Below, piece by piece: positions 33,424-41,704 of a stretch of 64,000 nt of DNA; the stretch's first letter is position 1, and the number at the start of each line of letters is the position of its first letter. A model generated the notes under the pieces. The model did not search any database and was not told the origin of the DNA. It was given only the letters and a program-made list of their open reading frames with translations. Source of the DNA: Actinomadura atramentaria DSM 43919 (GTDB lineage: Bacteria; Actinomycetota; Actinomycetes; Streptosporangiales; Streptosporangiaceae); NCBI RefSeq assembly GCF_000381885.1, contig NZ_KB907220.1, positions 1 to 64,000 of the forward strand, given 5' to 3'. A program made the position numbers and the translations under genes.

Positions 33424-34353
33424 TCAGTCGTCGAAGCCGAGGCGGCGCAGGTGCTTGGGGTCGCGCTGCCAGTCCTTGAGGACCTTGATGCGCAGGTCCA
33501 GGTAGACGCGGGTGCCGAGCAGCGCCTCGATCTGGCGGCGCGCCGCCGCGCCGACCTCGCGCAGCCGCTCGCCCTTGTGCCCGATGACGATGCCCTTCTG
33601 GCTGGGCCGCTCGACGTACAGGTGGGCGTAGACGTCCATCAGGTCGTCGCGGCCCTCGCGCGGCTCCATCTCGTCCACCAGGACGGCGATGGAGTGCGGC
33701 AGCTCGTCGCGGACGCCCTCCAGCGCGGCCTCGCGGATCAGCTCCGCGACCAGGACGTGCTCGGGCTCGTCGGTCAGGTCGCCCGCGGGGTAGAGCGGCA
33801 TCCCCTCGGGCAGCCGGTCGATGAGCAGGTCCCCGACGAGGCCCACCTGGAAGCCGTCCCGCGCCGAGCACGGCACGATGTCGGCGAACGTCCCCAGTTC
33901 CCCGACCGCCAGGAGCTGCGCGGCGACCTTCTCCGGCGCGACCAGGTCGGTCTTGGTGACGATCGCGATGACCGGGGTCTTCTTGACGCCCGCCAGTTCG
34001 CGCGCGATGAACTTGTCGCCGGGGCCGACCGGCTGGTCCGCCGGGACGCAGAAGCCGATGGCGTCCACCTCGGTCAGCGTCGAGCGCACCAGGCTGTCCA
34101 GCCGCTCGCCCAGCAGCGTGCGCGGCTTGTGCAGGCCCGGGGTGTCGACGACGACGAGCTGCGCGTCGGGCCGGTGGACGATGCCGCGCACCGCGCGCCG
34201 GGTCGTCTGCGGCCGGTTGCTGGTGATCGCGACCTTCGTGCCGACGAGGGCGTTCATCAGCGTCGACTTGCCGACGTTGGGCCGTCCCACGAAGCAGGCG
34301 AAGCCGGACCGGAATCCGGCGGGCGTACGGTCGATGTCTCCCAGCGCTGTCAC
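33424..34353 (-). CDS. era: GTPase Era
   Basis: 309 residues from GTG 34353. G domain: G1 GRPNVGKSTLMNALVGTK at about 23-40, G2 in SNRPQTTRRAVRGI, G3 VDTPGLHKPRTLLG, G4 VTKTDLV, G5 SARDG. The C-terminal KH domain has AHLYVERPSQKGIVIGHKGERLREVGAAARRQIEALLGTRVYLDLRIKVLKDWQ. It binds 16S rRNA near its 3' end and is needed for 30S maturation. It lies in the conserved phoH-ybeY-corC-era neighbourhood, here interrupted by a lipoprotein gene and a deaminase-like gene. Confidence 0.97.
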   Translation of the reverse strand: MTALGDIDRTPAGFRSGFACFVGRPNVGKSTLMNALVGTKVAITSNRPQTTRRAVRGIVHRPDAQLVVVDTPGLHKPRTLLGERLDSLVRSTLTEVDAIGFCVPADQPVGPGDKFIARELAGVKKTPVIAIVTKTDLVAPEKVAAQLLAVGELGTFADIVPCSARDGFQVGLVGDLLIDRLPEGMPLYPAGDLTDEPEHVLVAELIREAALEGVRDELPHSIAVLVDEMEPREGRDDLMDVYAHLYVERPSQKGIVIGHKGERLREVGAAARRQIEALLGTRVYLDLRIKVLKDWQRDPKHLRRLGFDD

Positions 34354-34550
34354 CCGTCAATTGTCGCAGTGTTTCCAAGTCCCGGCCCACGGCCCTCGCC
34401 TGGCGGCTCGGGCCTGACCGTGACTCTGCGAGCGCGGCATCGCTTCGCGATCTGGCCGGCGAAGCTCGCCTTCGGCATCGCTTTCACCGGCCAGGTGACG
34501 CACTCGCGCTCGGGCTGAGGCACTTTGCGACAGACCCTAGGCTTGGGGGC

Positions 34551-34886
34551 GTGAGCGAGCTTTCCGCCGAGGACACCAAGATCATCACGCTGGCGCGGTC
34601 CGCGCGGGCGCGCAGCGGCGCCGCCGAGGGCGCGGCCGTCCGCGACGAGACCGGGCGGACTTACGCCGCGACCAGCGTCGCGCTGCCGTCGCTGAAGCTG
34701 TCGGCGCTCCAGGTCGCGGTCGCGATGGCCGTCTCCAGCGGCGCGGAGGACCTGGAGGCCGCCGCGCTCGTCACCGCCGCCGACGCGGCCGCCGAGGACG
34801 TCGCGGCCGTCCGCGACCTCGGGCCCGCCGCGCCCGTCCTCGTCGCCGGACCCGACGGCGCGCTGCGCACCACCCTGAGCCCCTGA
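34551..34886 (+). CDS. Degenerate cytidine deaminase-like protein lacking zinc ligands
   Basis: 111 residues from GTG 34551, with a TAGGCT -10 box seven bases upstream (leaderless). The sequence LSAEDTKIITLARSARARSGAAEGAAVRDETGRTYAATSVALPSLKLSAL follows the cytidine deaminase fold, and this gene occupies the place between era and corC where actinobacterial genomes carry an ORF annotated as cytidine deaminase. There is no Cys and no His anywhere in the protein, so the (H/C)AE...PCxxC zinc site is absent and it cannot be a canonical deaminase. Role unknown. Confidence 0.72.
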   Translation: MSELSAEDTKIITLARSARARSGAAEGAAVRDETGRTYAATSVALPSLKLSALQVAVAMAVSSGAEDLEAAALVTAADAAAEDVAAVRDLGPAAPVLVAGPDGALRTTLSP

Positions 34887-34914
34887 CCCGCGCCGCCGCG
34901 CGGTCCGGGTGAAC

Positions 34915-35643
34915 TCACGGCCGTTTCGGTGTGGCGCGGGCGGCGTCCGCGTCGCCCTGCGCGGGTTCACCGCCGTGGGCCGCGCGGGCCTTGGCGAGCG
35001 CCCGCGACGCGACCGTCTCGACCAGCCGGTCCCCGCCCCGGGAGAAGTCGCCGGGCGCGGTGAGGACCAGCAGGTCCGCCCCGAACCGCGCGACGAGGAT
35101 CTGCACGCCCACCCACCGGCTGCGCGTCCCATACCAGTACCGGACGGCGACGGCGTCCGCGACGCGGCGCGGCACGAACAGCAGGTCGCGCCGGAGCCGC
35201 GCCGACCGCCCGCCGCCCAAGTTCAGCGGCACGCGCGGGCAGCCCGCCGCCGCCGACCGGGCCGCCGCGACCTGCCGCGCCGCCTCCCCCGGCGGCAGCC
35301 GGAACCCGTGCTCGACGAACGTCAGCGCGGGCTCGGCGCTGTAGAACGCGACGGCCGCGGACGGCGCCGGCGGCACGCGCGGGACGAACCGCCGCGAGTC
35401 CAGGGCGTCGGCGATGCGGAGCAGCCGCGCGCAGTCCCGTCCGGCGGACCGCATCCCCGACACCGGCGCCTGGTCGGCGGCGGGCAGCAGCCCGCCCGGC
35501 ACGTCGTCCGGTCCGAGCATGGAGCCGCGCAGCTCGGGAATCCGCGCGCCGAGCGCGGCCGGGTCCGGGTCGGGCGCGGCGCCGCAGCCCGTGAGCGCGG
35601 CTGACAGGACGACCGCTGAGACGGCCGCGACCGTGCGCGCCAT
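34915..35643 (-). CDS. Hypothetical lipoprotein
   Basis: 242 residues. A signal peptide with lipobox LTGC at about 17-20 (VAAVSAVVLSAALTGC) is followed by an exported domain of about 180 residues with two further Cys (GRDCARLL, AAGCPRVP) that could pair. Phrases such as MLGPDDVPGG and VAFYSAEPALTFVEHGF recall sensor-like lipoproteins of actinomycetes, but I cannot name a family. Basic, Ala-rich C-terminus. It is transcribed away from corC by 55 bp in the same direction, so it may be part of the phoH-ybeY-corC transcript. Confidence 0.75.
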   Translation of the reverse strand: MARTVAAVSAVVLSAALTGCGAAPDPDPAALGARIPELRGSMLGPDDVPGGLLPAADQAPVSGMRSAGRDCARLLRIADALDSRRFVPRVPPAPSAAVAFYSAEPALTFVEHGFRLPPGEAARQVAAARSAAAGCPRVPLNLGGGRSARLRRDLLFVPRRVADAVAVRYWYGTRSRWVGVQILVARFGADLLVLTAPGDFSRGGDRLVETVASRALAKARAAHGGEPAQGDADAARATPKRP

Positions 35644-35697
35644 GAGATCCCCCCGAACCCCCTCGGACGAGCAAGATCATTCCCGGGGGGCGGGGCG

Positions 35698-37014
35698 CTA
35701 ATCCCCGCTCGCGCCGCCCTCGGCGTCCGGCCCGGCCGCGTCCGGCGGCGGCGCGACGCGGCGCACCAGCACCGTCCCGATCCGGTTGCGGCGGCCCGCG
35801 AGGCTCTCCGCGCGCAGCGACAGCCCCGCCACCGTCGCCGTCGCGCCCTCGATCGGCACCCGGCCGAGCGCGCGCGCCAGCAGCCCGCCGACCGTCTCGA
35901 CCTCCTCGGCGTCGATCTCGACGTCGAACAGCTCGGCCAGGTCCTCCACCGGGAGCCGCGCGGTGACGCGCGCCGCGCCGTCCGGCAGCTCCTCCACGCG
36001 CGGCGTCTCGACGTCGTACTCGTCGGTGATCTCCCCGACGATCTCCTCCAGGATGTCCTCGATCGTCACCAGGCCCGCCGTCCCGCCGTACTCGTCGATG
36101 ACGACGGCGAGGTGGATCTGCTCGGCCTGCATCTCGCGCAGCAGCTCGTCGATCGGCTTGCTGTCCGGCACGAACGTCGCGGGCCGCATCACCGACTCCA
36201 CGCGCTCCACCGACTCGCCGTCGCGGTTCTCCTGCGTGCGGCGGACGACGTCCTTGAGGTAGGCGATCCCGACGACGTCGTCCTCGTTGTCCCCCACCAC
36301 CGGAATCCGCGAGAACCCGCTGCGCAGCGCCAGCGACAGCACCTGCTTGAGCGTCTTGCCGCGCTCGATGAACACGATGTCGGTGCGCGGCACCATCACC
36401 TCGCGGACGAGCGTGTCGCCCAGCTCGAACACCGAGTGGATCATCTGCCGCTCGTCCGGCTCGATCAGGCTGCGCTGCTCGGCGAGGTCCACCAGGTCGC
36501 GCAGCTCCGCCTCCGTCGCGAACGGCCCCTCGCGGAAGCCCCGGCCGGGCGTCAGCGCGTTGCCCAGCAGGATCAGCAGCCGCGGCACCGGCCCGAACAC
36601 GCGGCTCACCGGGTGGATCACCGCCGCGCCGACCAGTGCGACCCGCGACGCGTACTGGATGCCGAGCGTCCGCGGCCCCACGCCCACCGCCACGTAGCTG
36701 ACCACCACCATGATCGCCGCAGCGACGACGTAGGCGCGCCACGTCTCGTCCAGCCACTCGATGCACAGGTCCGCGACGGCGACCGTCGCGACCACCTCGC
36801 ACCCGATCCGCAGCAGCAGGATCATGTTGAGGTACGGCGCCGGGTCCGCGACGACGGTCGCGAGCCGGTCCGCGCCGCGCCGGCCCTCCCGGACCAGGTC
36901 CGCGACGGCCACCCGGGACACCCGGATCAGCGCGGTCTCCGCGCTGGCCAGCAGCCCCGCCAGGCCCACCAGGACCACGGCCAGGACGACCAGCCATCCC
37001 TGAACGGTGCTCAC
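35698..37014 (-). CDS. CNNM/CorC (HlyC) family transporter-like protein
   Basis: 438 residues from GTG 37014, which overlaps the ybeY stop (GTGA). N-terminal DUF21/CNNM membrane domain (residues about 1-190) with SAETALIRVSRVAV near 24; then two CBS domains (EVMVPRTDIVFIERGKTLKQVL... and VMRPATFVPDSKPIDELLREMQ...VVIDEYGGTAGLVTIEDILEEIVGEI) and a C-terminal CorC_HlyC domain (LPVEDLAELFDVEID..VETVGGLLARALGRVP). The family is linked to Mg/Co efflux, though the haemolysin name is historical. Confidence 0.93.
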   Translation of the reverse strand: MSTVQGWLVVLAVVLVGLAGLLASAETALIRVSRVAVADLVREGRRGADRLATVVADPAPYLNMILLLRIGCEVVATVAVADLCIEWLDETWRAYVVAAAIMVVVSYVAVGVGPRTLGIQYASRVALVGAAVIHPVSRVFGPVPRLLILLGNALTPGRGFREGPFATEAELRDLVDLAEQRSLIEPDERQMIHSVFELGDTLVREVMVPRTDIVFIERGKTLKQVLSLALRSGFSRIPVVGDNEDDVVGIAYLKDVVRRTQENRDGESVERVESVMRPATFVPDSKPIDELLREMQAEQIHLAVVIDEYGGTAGLVTIEDILEEIVGEITDEYDVETPRVEELPDGAARVTARLPVEDLAELFDVEIDAEEVETVGGLLARALGRVPIEGATATVAGLSLRAESLAGRRNRIGTVLVRRVAPPPDAAGPDAEGGASGD

Positions 37015-37484
37015 GACCGGCGCTGCTTCTCCCGCCACGACGCGAGCAGCTCGGCCTGCAGGCCGAACATCTCCTTGTGCTCCTCCGGCTCGGCGTGGTC
37101 ATACCCGAGCAGGTGCAGGATGCCGTGGACGGTCAGCAGCTCCAGCTCGTCCGCCGTGGAGTGGCCCGCCTCGGCGGCCTGCCGCTCGGCCACCGCCGGG
37201 CACAGCACCACGTCGCCGAGCAGGTCGGGGTCGCCGTCGTCCTCGCCGTCGTCGGGCTGGTGGCCGGGGCGCAGCTCGTCCATCGGGAACGACAGCACGT
37301 CGGTCGGGCCGGGCTCGTCCATCCACTTGACGTGCAGTTCCGTCATGACGTCCTCGTCGACCAGCATGATCGACATCTCCGCCAGCGGATGCACGCGCAG
37401 CGCGTCCAGCGCGTGCCGGGCCAGGTCGCCCAGCCGCTTCTCGTCGGCGGGCGCGCCCGACTCGTTCAGCACCTCGATCGACAC
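37011..37484 (-). CDS. ybeY: Endoribonuclease YbeY
   Basis: 157 residues from GTG 37484, two bases past the phoH stop. Zinc-binding signature HGILHLLGYDH at about 119-129, and WMDEPGPTDVLSFPMDE near 55, are both diagnostic. A poorly conserved acidic insert (GHQPDDGEDDGDPD) lies between them. Acts in 16S rRNA 3' end processing and ribosome quality control; always near phoH and era. Confidence 0.96.
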   Translation of the reverse strand: MSIEVLNESGAPADEKRLGDLARHALDALRVHPLAEMSIMLVDEDVMTELHVKWMDEPGPTDVLSFPMDELRPGHQPDDGEDDGDPDLLGDVVLCPAVAERQAAEAGHSTADELELLTVHGILHLLGYDHAEPEEHKEMFGLQAELLASWREKQRRS

Positions 37485-37486
37485 CG

Positions 37487-38536
37487 CTAGCGCCCCCGCC
37501 CGCGCGCCCCGGCCCGCGCCGGACCGCGGTCCAGCTCGGCCAGCCGCTGCTCGTCGAAGCGGCTGTAGGCGTCGACGATGTCGGTCACCAGCTTGTGCCG
37601 CACCACGTCGCCGCTGTTCAGGCGGCAGAAGTCGATGTCGGGGACGCCGCGCAGGATGTCCTGCACGACCGACAGCCCGCTCTGCTGCCCGGACGGCAGG
37701 TCGACCTGGGTGACGTCGCCCGTCACCACCACCTTCGACCCGAAGCCGAGCCGGGTGAGGAACATCTTCATCTGCTCCGGCGAGGTGTTCTGCGCCTCGT
37801 CCAGGATGATGAACGAGTCGTTCAGCGTGCGGCCGCGCATGTACGCCAGCGGCGCGACCTCGATCGTGCCCGCCGACATCAGCCGGGGGATCGAGTCGGG
37901 GTCGACCATGTCGTGCAGCGCGTCGTACAGGGGGCGCAGGTACGGGTCGATCTTCTCGTACAGCGTGCCGGGCAGGAAGCCGAGCCGCTCCCCCGCCTCG
38001 ACCGCCGGCCGGGTCAGGATGATCCGGTTGACCTTCTTGTCCTGGAGCGCGCGGACGGCCTTCGCCATCGCCAGGTAGGTCTTGCCGGTGCCCGCCGGGC
38101 CGAGCCCGAACACGATCGTGTGCCGGTCGATCGCCTCGACGTAGCGCTTCTGGTTGAGGGTCTTCGGCCGGATGGTGCGGCCCCGGCTCGACACGATGTC
38201 GAGGGTCAGCACCTCGGCCGGGCGCTCGCCGCCCACGTCGCGGAGCATCGCCACGCTCCGCTCGACGGCGTCGGGGGTGAGCTGCGTGCCGCTGCGCAGG
38301 AGCTCGATGAGTTCGCCGAAGAGGCGGGAGACCAGCTCGGCCTCCGCCGCCGGACCCGTCACCGTGATCTCGTTGCCGCGGACGTGGATGTCGCTGCGGA
38401 AGGCGCGCTCGACGACGTGGAGGAGTTCGTCCCGGGAGCCCAGCAGGCTCACCATCGAATGGTCGTCCGGCACCACGATCTTGAGCTGCGAGCGCTCGCC
38501 GGCGCGGTCGTCGCGCCTGTGAGTTGAGTGGACCAT
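37487..38536 (-). CDS. phoH: PhoH family ATPase (PhoH-like, PhoL type)
   Basis: 349 residues from ATG 38536. An N-terminal KH-like portion (SLLGSRDELLHVVERAFRSDIHVRGNEITVTG) precedes the PhoH ATPase: Walker A FGLGPAGTGKTYLAMAKAV at about 135, RPAVEAGERLGFLPG, Walker B FIILDEAQNTSPEQMKMFLTR, and KVVVTGDVTQVDLP. Probably an RNA-linked ATPase or helicase functioning with YbeY and Era. It heads the phoH-ybeY-corC run. The leader contains TGGGTG...CACCCA (38575-38597), an inverted repeat of unknown meaning. Confidence 0.95.
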   Translation of the reverse strand: MVHSTHRRDDRAGERSQLKIVVPDDHSMVSLLGSRDELLHVVERAFRSDIHVRGNEITVTGPAAEAELVSRLFGELIELLRSGTQLTPDAVERSVAMLRDVGGERPAEVLTLDIVSSRGRTIRPKTLNQKRYVEAIDRHTIVFGLGPAGTGKTYLAMAKAVRALQDKKVNRIILTRPAVEAGERLGFLPGTLYEKIDPYLRPLYDALHDMVDPDSIPRLMSAGTIEVAPLAYMRGRTLNDSFIILDEAQNTSPEQMKMFLTRLGFGSKVVVTGDVTQVDLPSGQQSGLSVVQDILRGVPDIDFCRLNSGDVVRHKLVTDIVDAYSRFDEQRLAELDRGPARAGARGRGR

Positions 38537-38650
38537 CAGCCGGCCTTGCGGCCTCTCCGACCTGCCTTCTGTACTGGGTGAACGCCTGTCACACCCAATC
38601 GTACCGGGCAGGGGCCGCCGCGCGCCTTCGCGTTTTCCCCGGCGTCCGCG

Positions 38651-38995
38651 CTAGCCGGGCGGCCAGTTGAGGCCGCGGCCGCCGAGGACGTGGGCGTGGA
38701 CGTGGAAGACGGTCTGGCCCGCCTCCCGGCCCGTGTTGAAGACGATGCGGTAGCCGCCGTCCGCGACGCCGTCGCCCACCGCCACCTGGTGCGCCTCCGC
38801 GACGACCTCGGCGAGCGAGGCCGGGTCGGCGGCGGCGAGCGCGGCCGCGTTCGGGTGGTGCGCGCGTGGGACGACCAGGACGTGCGTGGGGGCCTGCGGG
38901 TTGATGTCCCGGAACGCCACGGCCCGCTCGGACTCGCGGACGATCTCAGCGGGCACCTCCCCCGCGACGATCTTGCAGAACAGGCAGTCCGTCAT
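38651..38995 (-). CDS. HIT family (histidine triad) hydrolase
   Basis: 114 residues from ATG 38995, with GGAGGG just upstream; a longer GTG-start form is in frame at 39022. Begins MTDCLFCKIVAGEVPAEIV; central AFRDINPQAPTHVLVVPRAHH; the triad HVHAHVLGGRGLNWPPG is at the C-terminus. HINT-type purine nucleoside phosphoramidase. In actinobacteria it is normally next to phoH or the dnaJ/rsmE genes, as here. Confidence 0.93.
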   Translation of the reverse strand: MTDCLFCKIVAGEVPAEIVRESERAVAFRDINPQAPTHVLVVPRAHHPNAAALAAADPASLAEVVAEAHQVAVGDGVADGGYRIVFNTGREAGQTVFHVHAHVLGGRGLNWPPG

Positions 38996-39251
38996 CCCTC
39001 TCCCTCCGGCGCGCGCCGACACTCCGCGGAATCCTAGCGTCCGCGCCGGTCAGCGGAACGGCGCGGCCGGAACCGGATGATCAACCTGCGCCGGATCACC
39101 CGCAAAGCGGCCGCCGACCCCTTAGGGTTGTCAACCCAGGCGTTCCCCCCGGCTCTTAGCGTCCCGCCTGAACCGGTCGGGAGTGCCCCATCCACGCCGT
39201 TACCGGGACCACCGAATGGACGGCCGGGGAAGCGGCTAAGGCGGCGGACAG

Positions 39252-39860
39252 GTGACCGAGGCAAGGCAGAGGATGCCCTTCCGTAAACCGGACGACGAGG
39301 GCGCGCGTCCCACTGACGTGACCGAGACCCTCGTGGCCAGGGGAACGACCGGGGCGACGGCCGTCGTCTGGGACGCCGACCAGGCCGTCACCGCCCTCTA
39401 CAGCGCGAACTACCGCGCGCTCGTGCGCCTCGCCGCCGTGCTCGTCCGGGACGTCGGCACCGCCGAGGAGGTCGTCCAGGACGCGTTCGTCGCGATGCAC
39501 GGCGGCTGGCGCCGCCTGCGCGACCCCGACAAGGCGCTGTCGTACCTGCGGCAGGCCGTCGTCAACCGGTCCCGGTCGGTGCTGCGGCACCGCGCCGTCG
39601 TCGAGAAGTACGCGCCCAAGGCCATGCCCGACGCGCAGAGCGCCGAGGCCGGCGCGATCGGCGAGCTGGAGCGGGCGGCGGTCGTGGCGGCGCTGCACCG
39701 GCTGCCCGCCCGGCAGCGGGAGGCGCTGGCGCTGCGCTACTACGGGGACCTGTCCGAAGCCGAGATCGCCCGGTCGATGGGCATCTCGCGGGGGGCCGTG
39801 AAGAGCCACACCGCGCGCGGCATGGCCGCGATGCGCAACATACTGGAGCAGTTCTCATGA
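39252..39860 (+). CDS. ECF RNA polymerase sigma factor (SigE-family type)
   Basis: 202 residues from GTG 39252; ATG 39273 is a possible alternative. Region 2: ALYSANYRALVRLAAVLVRDVGTAEEVVQDAFVAMHGGW; region 4: LHRLPARQREALALRYYGDLSEAEIARSMGISRGAVKSHTARGMAAM. A 40-residue N-terminal extension precedes region 2. The next gene overlaps its stop and encodes a one-helix membrane protein, the usual layout for a sigma factor with a membrane regulator. A 13-bp palindrome GGGTTGTCAACCC (39125-39137) lies upstream. Confidence 0.92.
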   Translation: MTEARQRMPFRKPDDEGARPTDVTETLVARGTTGATAVVWDADQAVTALYSANYRALVRLAAVLVRDVGTAEEVVQDAFVAMHGGWRRLRDPDKALSYLRQAVVNRSRSVLRHRAVVEKYAPKAMPDAQSAEAGAIGELERAAVVAALHRLPARQREALALRYYGDLSEAEIARSMGISRGAVKSHTARGMAAMRNILEQFS

Positions 39861-40537
39861 CCACCGACCGCGATGACGAGCTCGGCGAGATCCTGCGCCG
39901 CGCGCTGCGGGCGGAGGCGGAGGACGTCGTGCCGTCCGGCGACGGCCTCGAACGCATCCGGGAGCGGATCGCCGACCGGCCGCCGCGCCGGTTCGCCCTC
40001 CCCTGGCTCGACGTCCCCTGGCTGCGCGCGACGTGGGTGCGCCCCGCGCTCGCCGTGGGCGCGGCCGTGCTCGTCGCCGGATTCGGTGTCTCCGCCCCGC
40101 AGACCATCGGATTCATCCAGACCAGCGTGAACGGCCCCGAGCGGCACGGCGGCGACGGCCAGCGGGACCACTCCCTCGCCGACGGCGGCCGCGGCCTGCC
40201 CGGCGCGCCCACCGACGCGCCCAGCGGCGGCACGGCCCTCGGCACGCCCAGCTCCACCGGGCCGCCCGCCACCGCGTCGTCCACCGGCGCGCCGACCTGC
40301 CCGCCCGCGCCGCCCGCGACGCCGCCCGCGAGTCCGTCCGCCCCGGCGAAGACCGCGGCGCGGCACCAGGACCGCGAGGCCGACGAGTGCCCGCGCCGGT
40401 CCACGCCGCCCGCGAGCCCGACGACCCCGGCCACGCCGCACCCGACGGACCCGCCGCCGACCACCCCGCCGACGACGCCGACGCCGCCCCCGACCGAACC
40501 GGCGGCGACGAACGCGGAGAACACACCCGCTGGTTGA
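39857..40537 (+). CDS. Putative membrane anti-sigma-like protein with Pro/Thr-rich exterior
   Basis: 226 residues; ATG 39857 overlaps the sigma gene stop (ATGA). Residues 1-60 are charged and cytoplasmic (DELGEILRRALRAEAEDVVPSGDGLERIRERI), compatible with a short anti-sigma head; one membrane helix at about 67-85 (PALAVGAAVLVAGFGV); the remaining 140 residues are Pro/Thr/Ser-rich, extracytoplasmic and low complexity (TPPASPTTPATPHP...). There is no HxxxCxxC zinc anti-sigma motif. A sigma-regulating role is inferred from position only. Confidence 0.75.
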   Translation: MTTDRDDELGEILRRALRAEAEDVVPSGDGLERIRERIADRPPRRFALPWLDVPWLRATWVRPALAVGAAVLVAGFGVSAPQTIGFIQTSVNGPERHGGDGQRDHSLADGGRGLPGAPTDAPSGGTALGTPSSTGPPATASSTGAPTCPPAPPATPPASPSAPAKTAARHQDREADECPRRSTPPASPTTPATPHPTDPPPTTPPTTPTPPPTEPAATNAENTPAG

Positions 40538-40539
40538 TG

Positions 40540-40771
40540 GTGGGGGGGACGATCCCCCACGCGTGTCATTGTGGGGGGACGACCCCCCACGCCCCCCGCG
40601 GCGCGGAGCATGCATCCTCGCTCGCTGGCGCTCGCTGCGGTGCGCGTGTTCCCTGTGGGGGGACGACCCCCCACACCCCCCGAAGCGGGGAGCATGCATC
40701 CTCACTCCGCTAGCGCTCCGCTGCGGTGCATCCTCCGCGCTGCGGGCGCCCGGCCACTCGCTGGCGCTCGC
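40540..40771. repeat. REP-like tandem repeat array with G-run/C-run palindromes
   Basis: This 326-bp gene-free gap (40538-40863) holds three palindromes: an imperfect one at 40540-40560, and identical GTGGGGGGACGACCCCCCAC at 40571-40590 and 40655-40674. The last two head direct repeats of about 75 bp (40571-40643 and 40655-40729) that also share GGAGCATGCATCCTC and GCTGCGGTGC. A further fragment CTCGCTGGCGCTCGC recurs at 40757-40771. The remaining 90 bp to rsmE hold nothing I recognise. Each palindrome could also act as a terminator for the sigma operon. Confidence 0.85.
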
Positions 40772-40863
40772 GGCCGTGCGCCCGCCGGGCACCCCCCGGG
40801 GTTCCTGTCGATGTTTGGCTTTTTCTACGAGGGTCCTCGCGGGTGCTCTTCAGAGCGCCTTGT

Positions 40864-41595
40864 TCACCATCTGCCTGTTTTGGCTGACAGGACCGACAGG
40901 GCCGCTACGCCCGCCGTCGAGGTTCTGAGGACCGTGGGGCCCAGCAGGGTCGGCTGTGCTCCGGCCTGGGTGAAGGCCTCCAGTTCGTCGTCGGTGATGC
41001 CGCCCTCGGGGCCGACCACGAGGATGATCTCGCCGGTCGTCGCCGGTCGCGTTTCCGCGATTCGTTCTTTCGCCGATTCGTGGAGGATCAGTGCCTGGTC
41101 CGCGTTCGCTATGCGGGACACGACGTCTTTCGTGGTCGCCAGGTCCGCGATCTCCGGGAGCCAGGCTCGGCGGGCCTGTTTGGCGGCCTCGCGGGCCGTC
41201 GCGCGCCAGCGGGCCAGGGCCTTGTCCCGGCGGTCCGCCTTCCAGCGGGTGACGCAGCGGTCGGCGGACCACGGGACGACCTCGTCCACACCGGTCTCGG
41301 TCATCGTCTCCACGGCGAGTTCGCCGCGGTCGCCCTTGGGGAGGGCCTGGACGACGACCAGGCGCGGCGTGGGGGCCGGGACGGCGCGGCGGGCGCGCAC
41401 CTCCACGGTGAGGGTCGCGCGGTCGGCGTCGGCGACGACGCCCTCGGCGAGCAGGCCCGCGCCGTCCGTCAGGTCGACGCGCTCGCCGGGGCGCAGCCGC
41501 CGCACGGTCGCGGCGTGCCGCCCCTCGGCGCCGTCGAGGACGACGCGGTCGGCGGCGAGCGTCCCGGGCTCGGCGATGAACACCGGCGCGGTCAT
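40864..41595 (-). CDS. rsmE: 16S rRNA (uracil(1498)-N(3))-methyltransferase
   Basis: 243 residues from ATG 41595. The N-terminal PUA-like domain (PVFIAEPGTLAADRVVLDGAEGRHAATVRRLRPGERVDLTDGAG) is followed by a SPOUT methyltransferase domain with VVQALPKGDRGELAVETMTETGVDEVVPWSADRCV and EIILVVGPEGGITDDELEAFTQAG, then LGPTVLRTSTAGVAALSVL (the trefoil-knot SAM loop). Methylates U1498 of 16S rRNA. Its place downstream of dnaJ is conserved in actinobacteria. Confidence 0.95.
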   Translation of the reverse strand: MTAPVFIAEPGTLAADRVVLDGAEGRHAATVRRLRPGERVDLTDGAGLLAEGVVADADRATLTVEVRARRAVPAPTPRLVVVQALPKGDRGELAVETMTETGVDEVVPWSADRCVTRWKADRRDKALARWRATAREAAKQARRAWLPEIADLATTKDVVSRIANADQALILHESAKERIAETRPATTGEIILVVGPEGGITDDELEAFTQAGAQPTLLGPTVLRTSTAGVAALSVLSAKTGRW

Positions 41596-41704
41596 GGGCG
41601 TCCTCCGGGTCGGGCGGGCGCGGCGGCGGCCCCCGCGCGGCGGGCGGCGGGCGCACCGGTCACCGGCCGTCGCGGCCCTCCCGGTACGCCTCCGCCGTCG
41701 CTCT

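Noticed and set aside
39562..40695. Minus-strand frame with repeated GGVGGRPPT peptide
   Set aside because: The repeats are the translated G/C-run palindromes of the 40540-40771 array; the rest is antisense to the sigma operon.
40540..40771. CRISPR array
   Set aside because: Two to three palindromic, GC-run repeats without regular spacers or cas genes.
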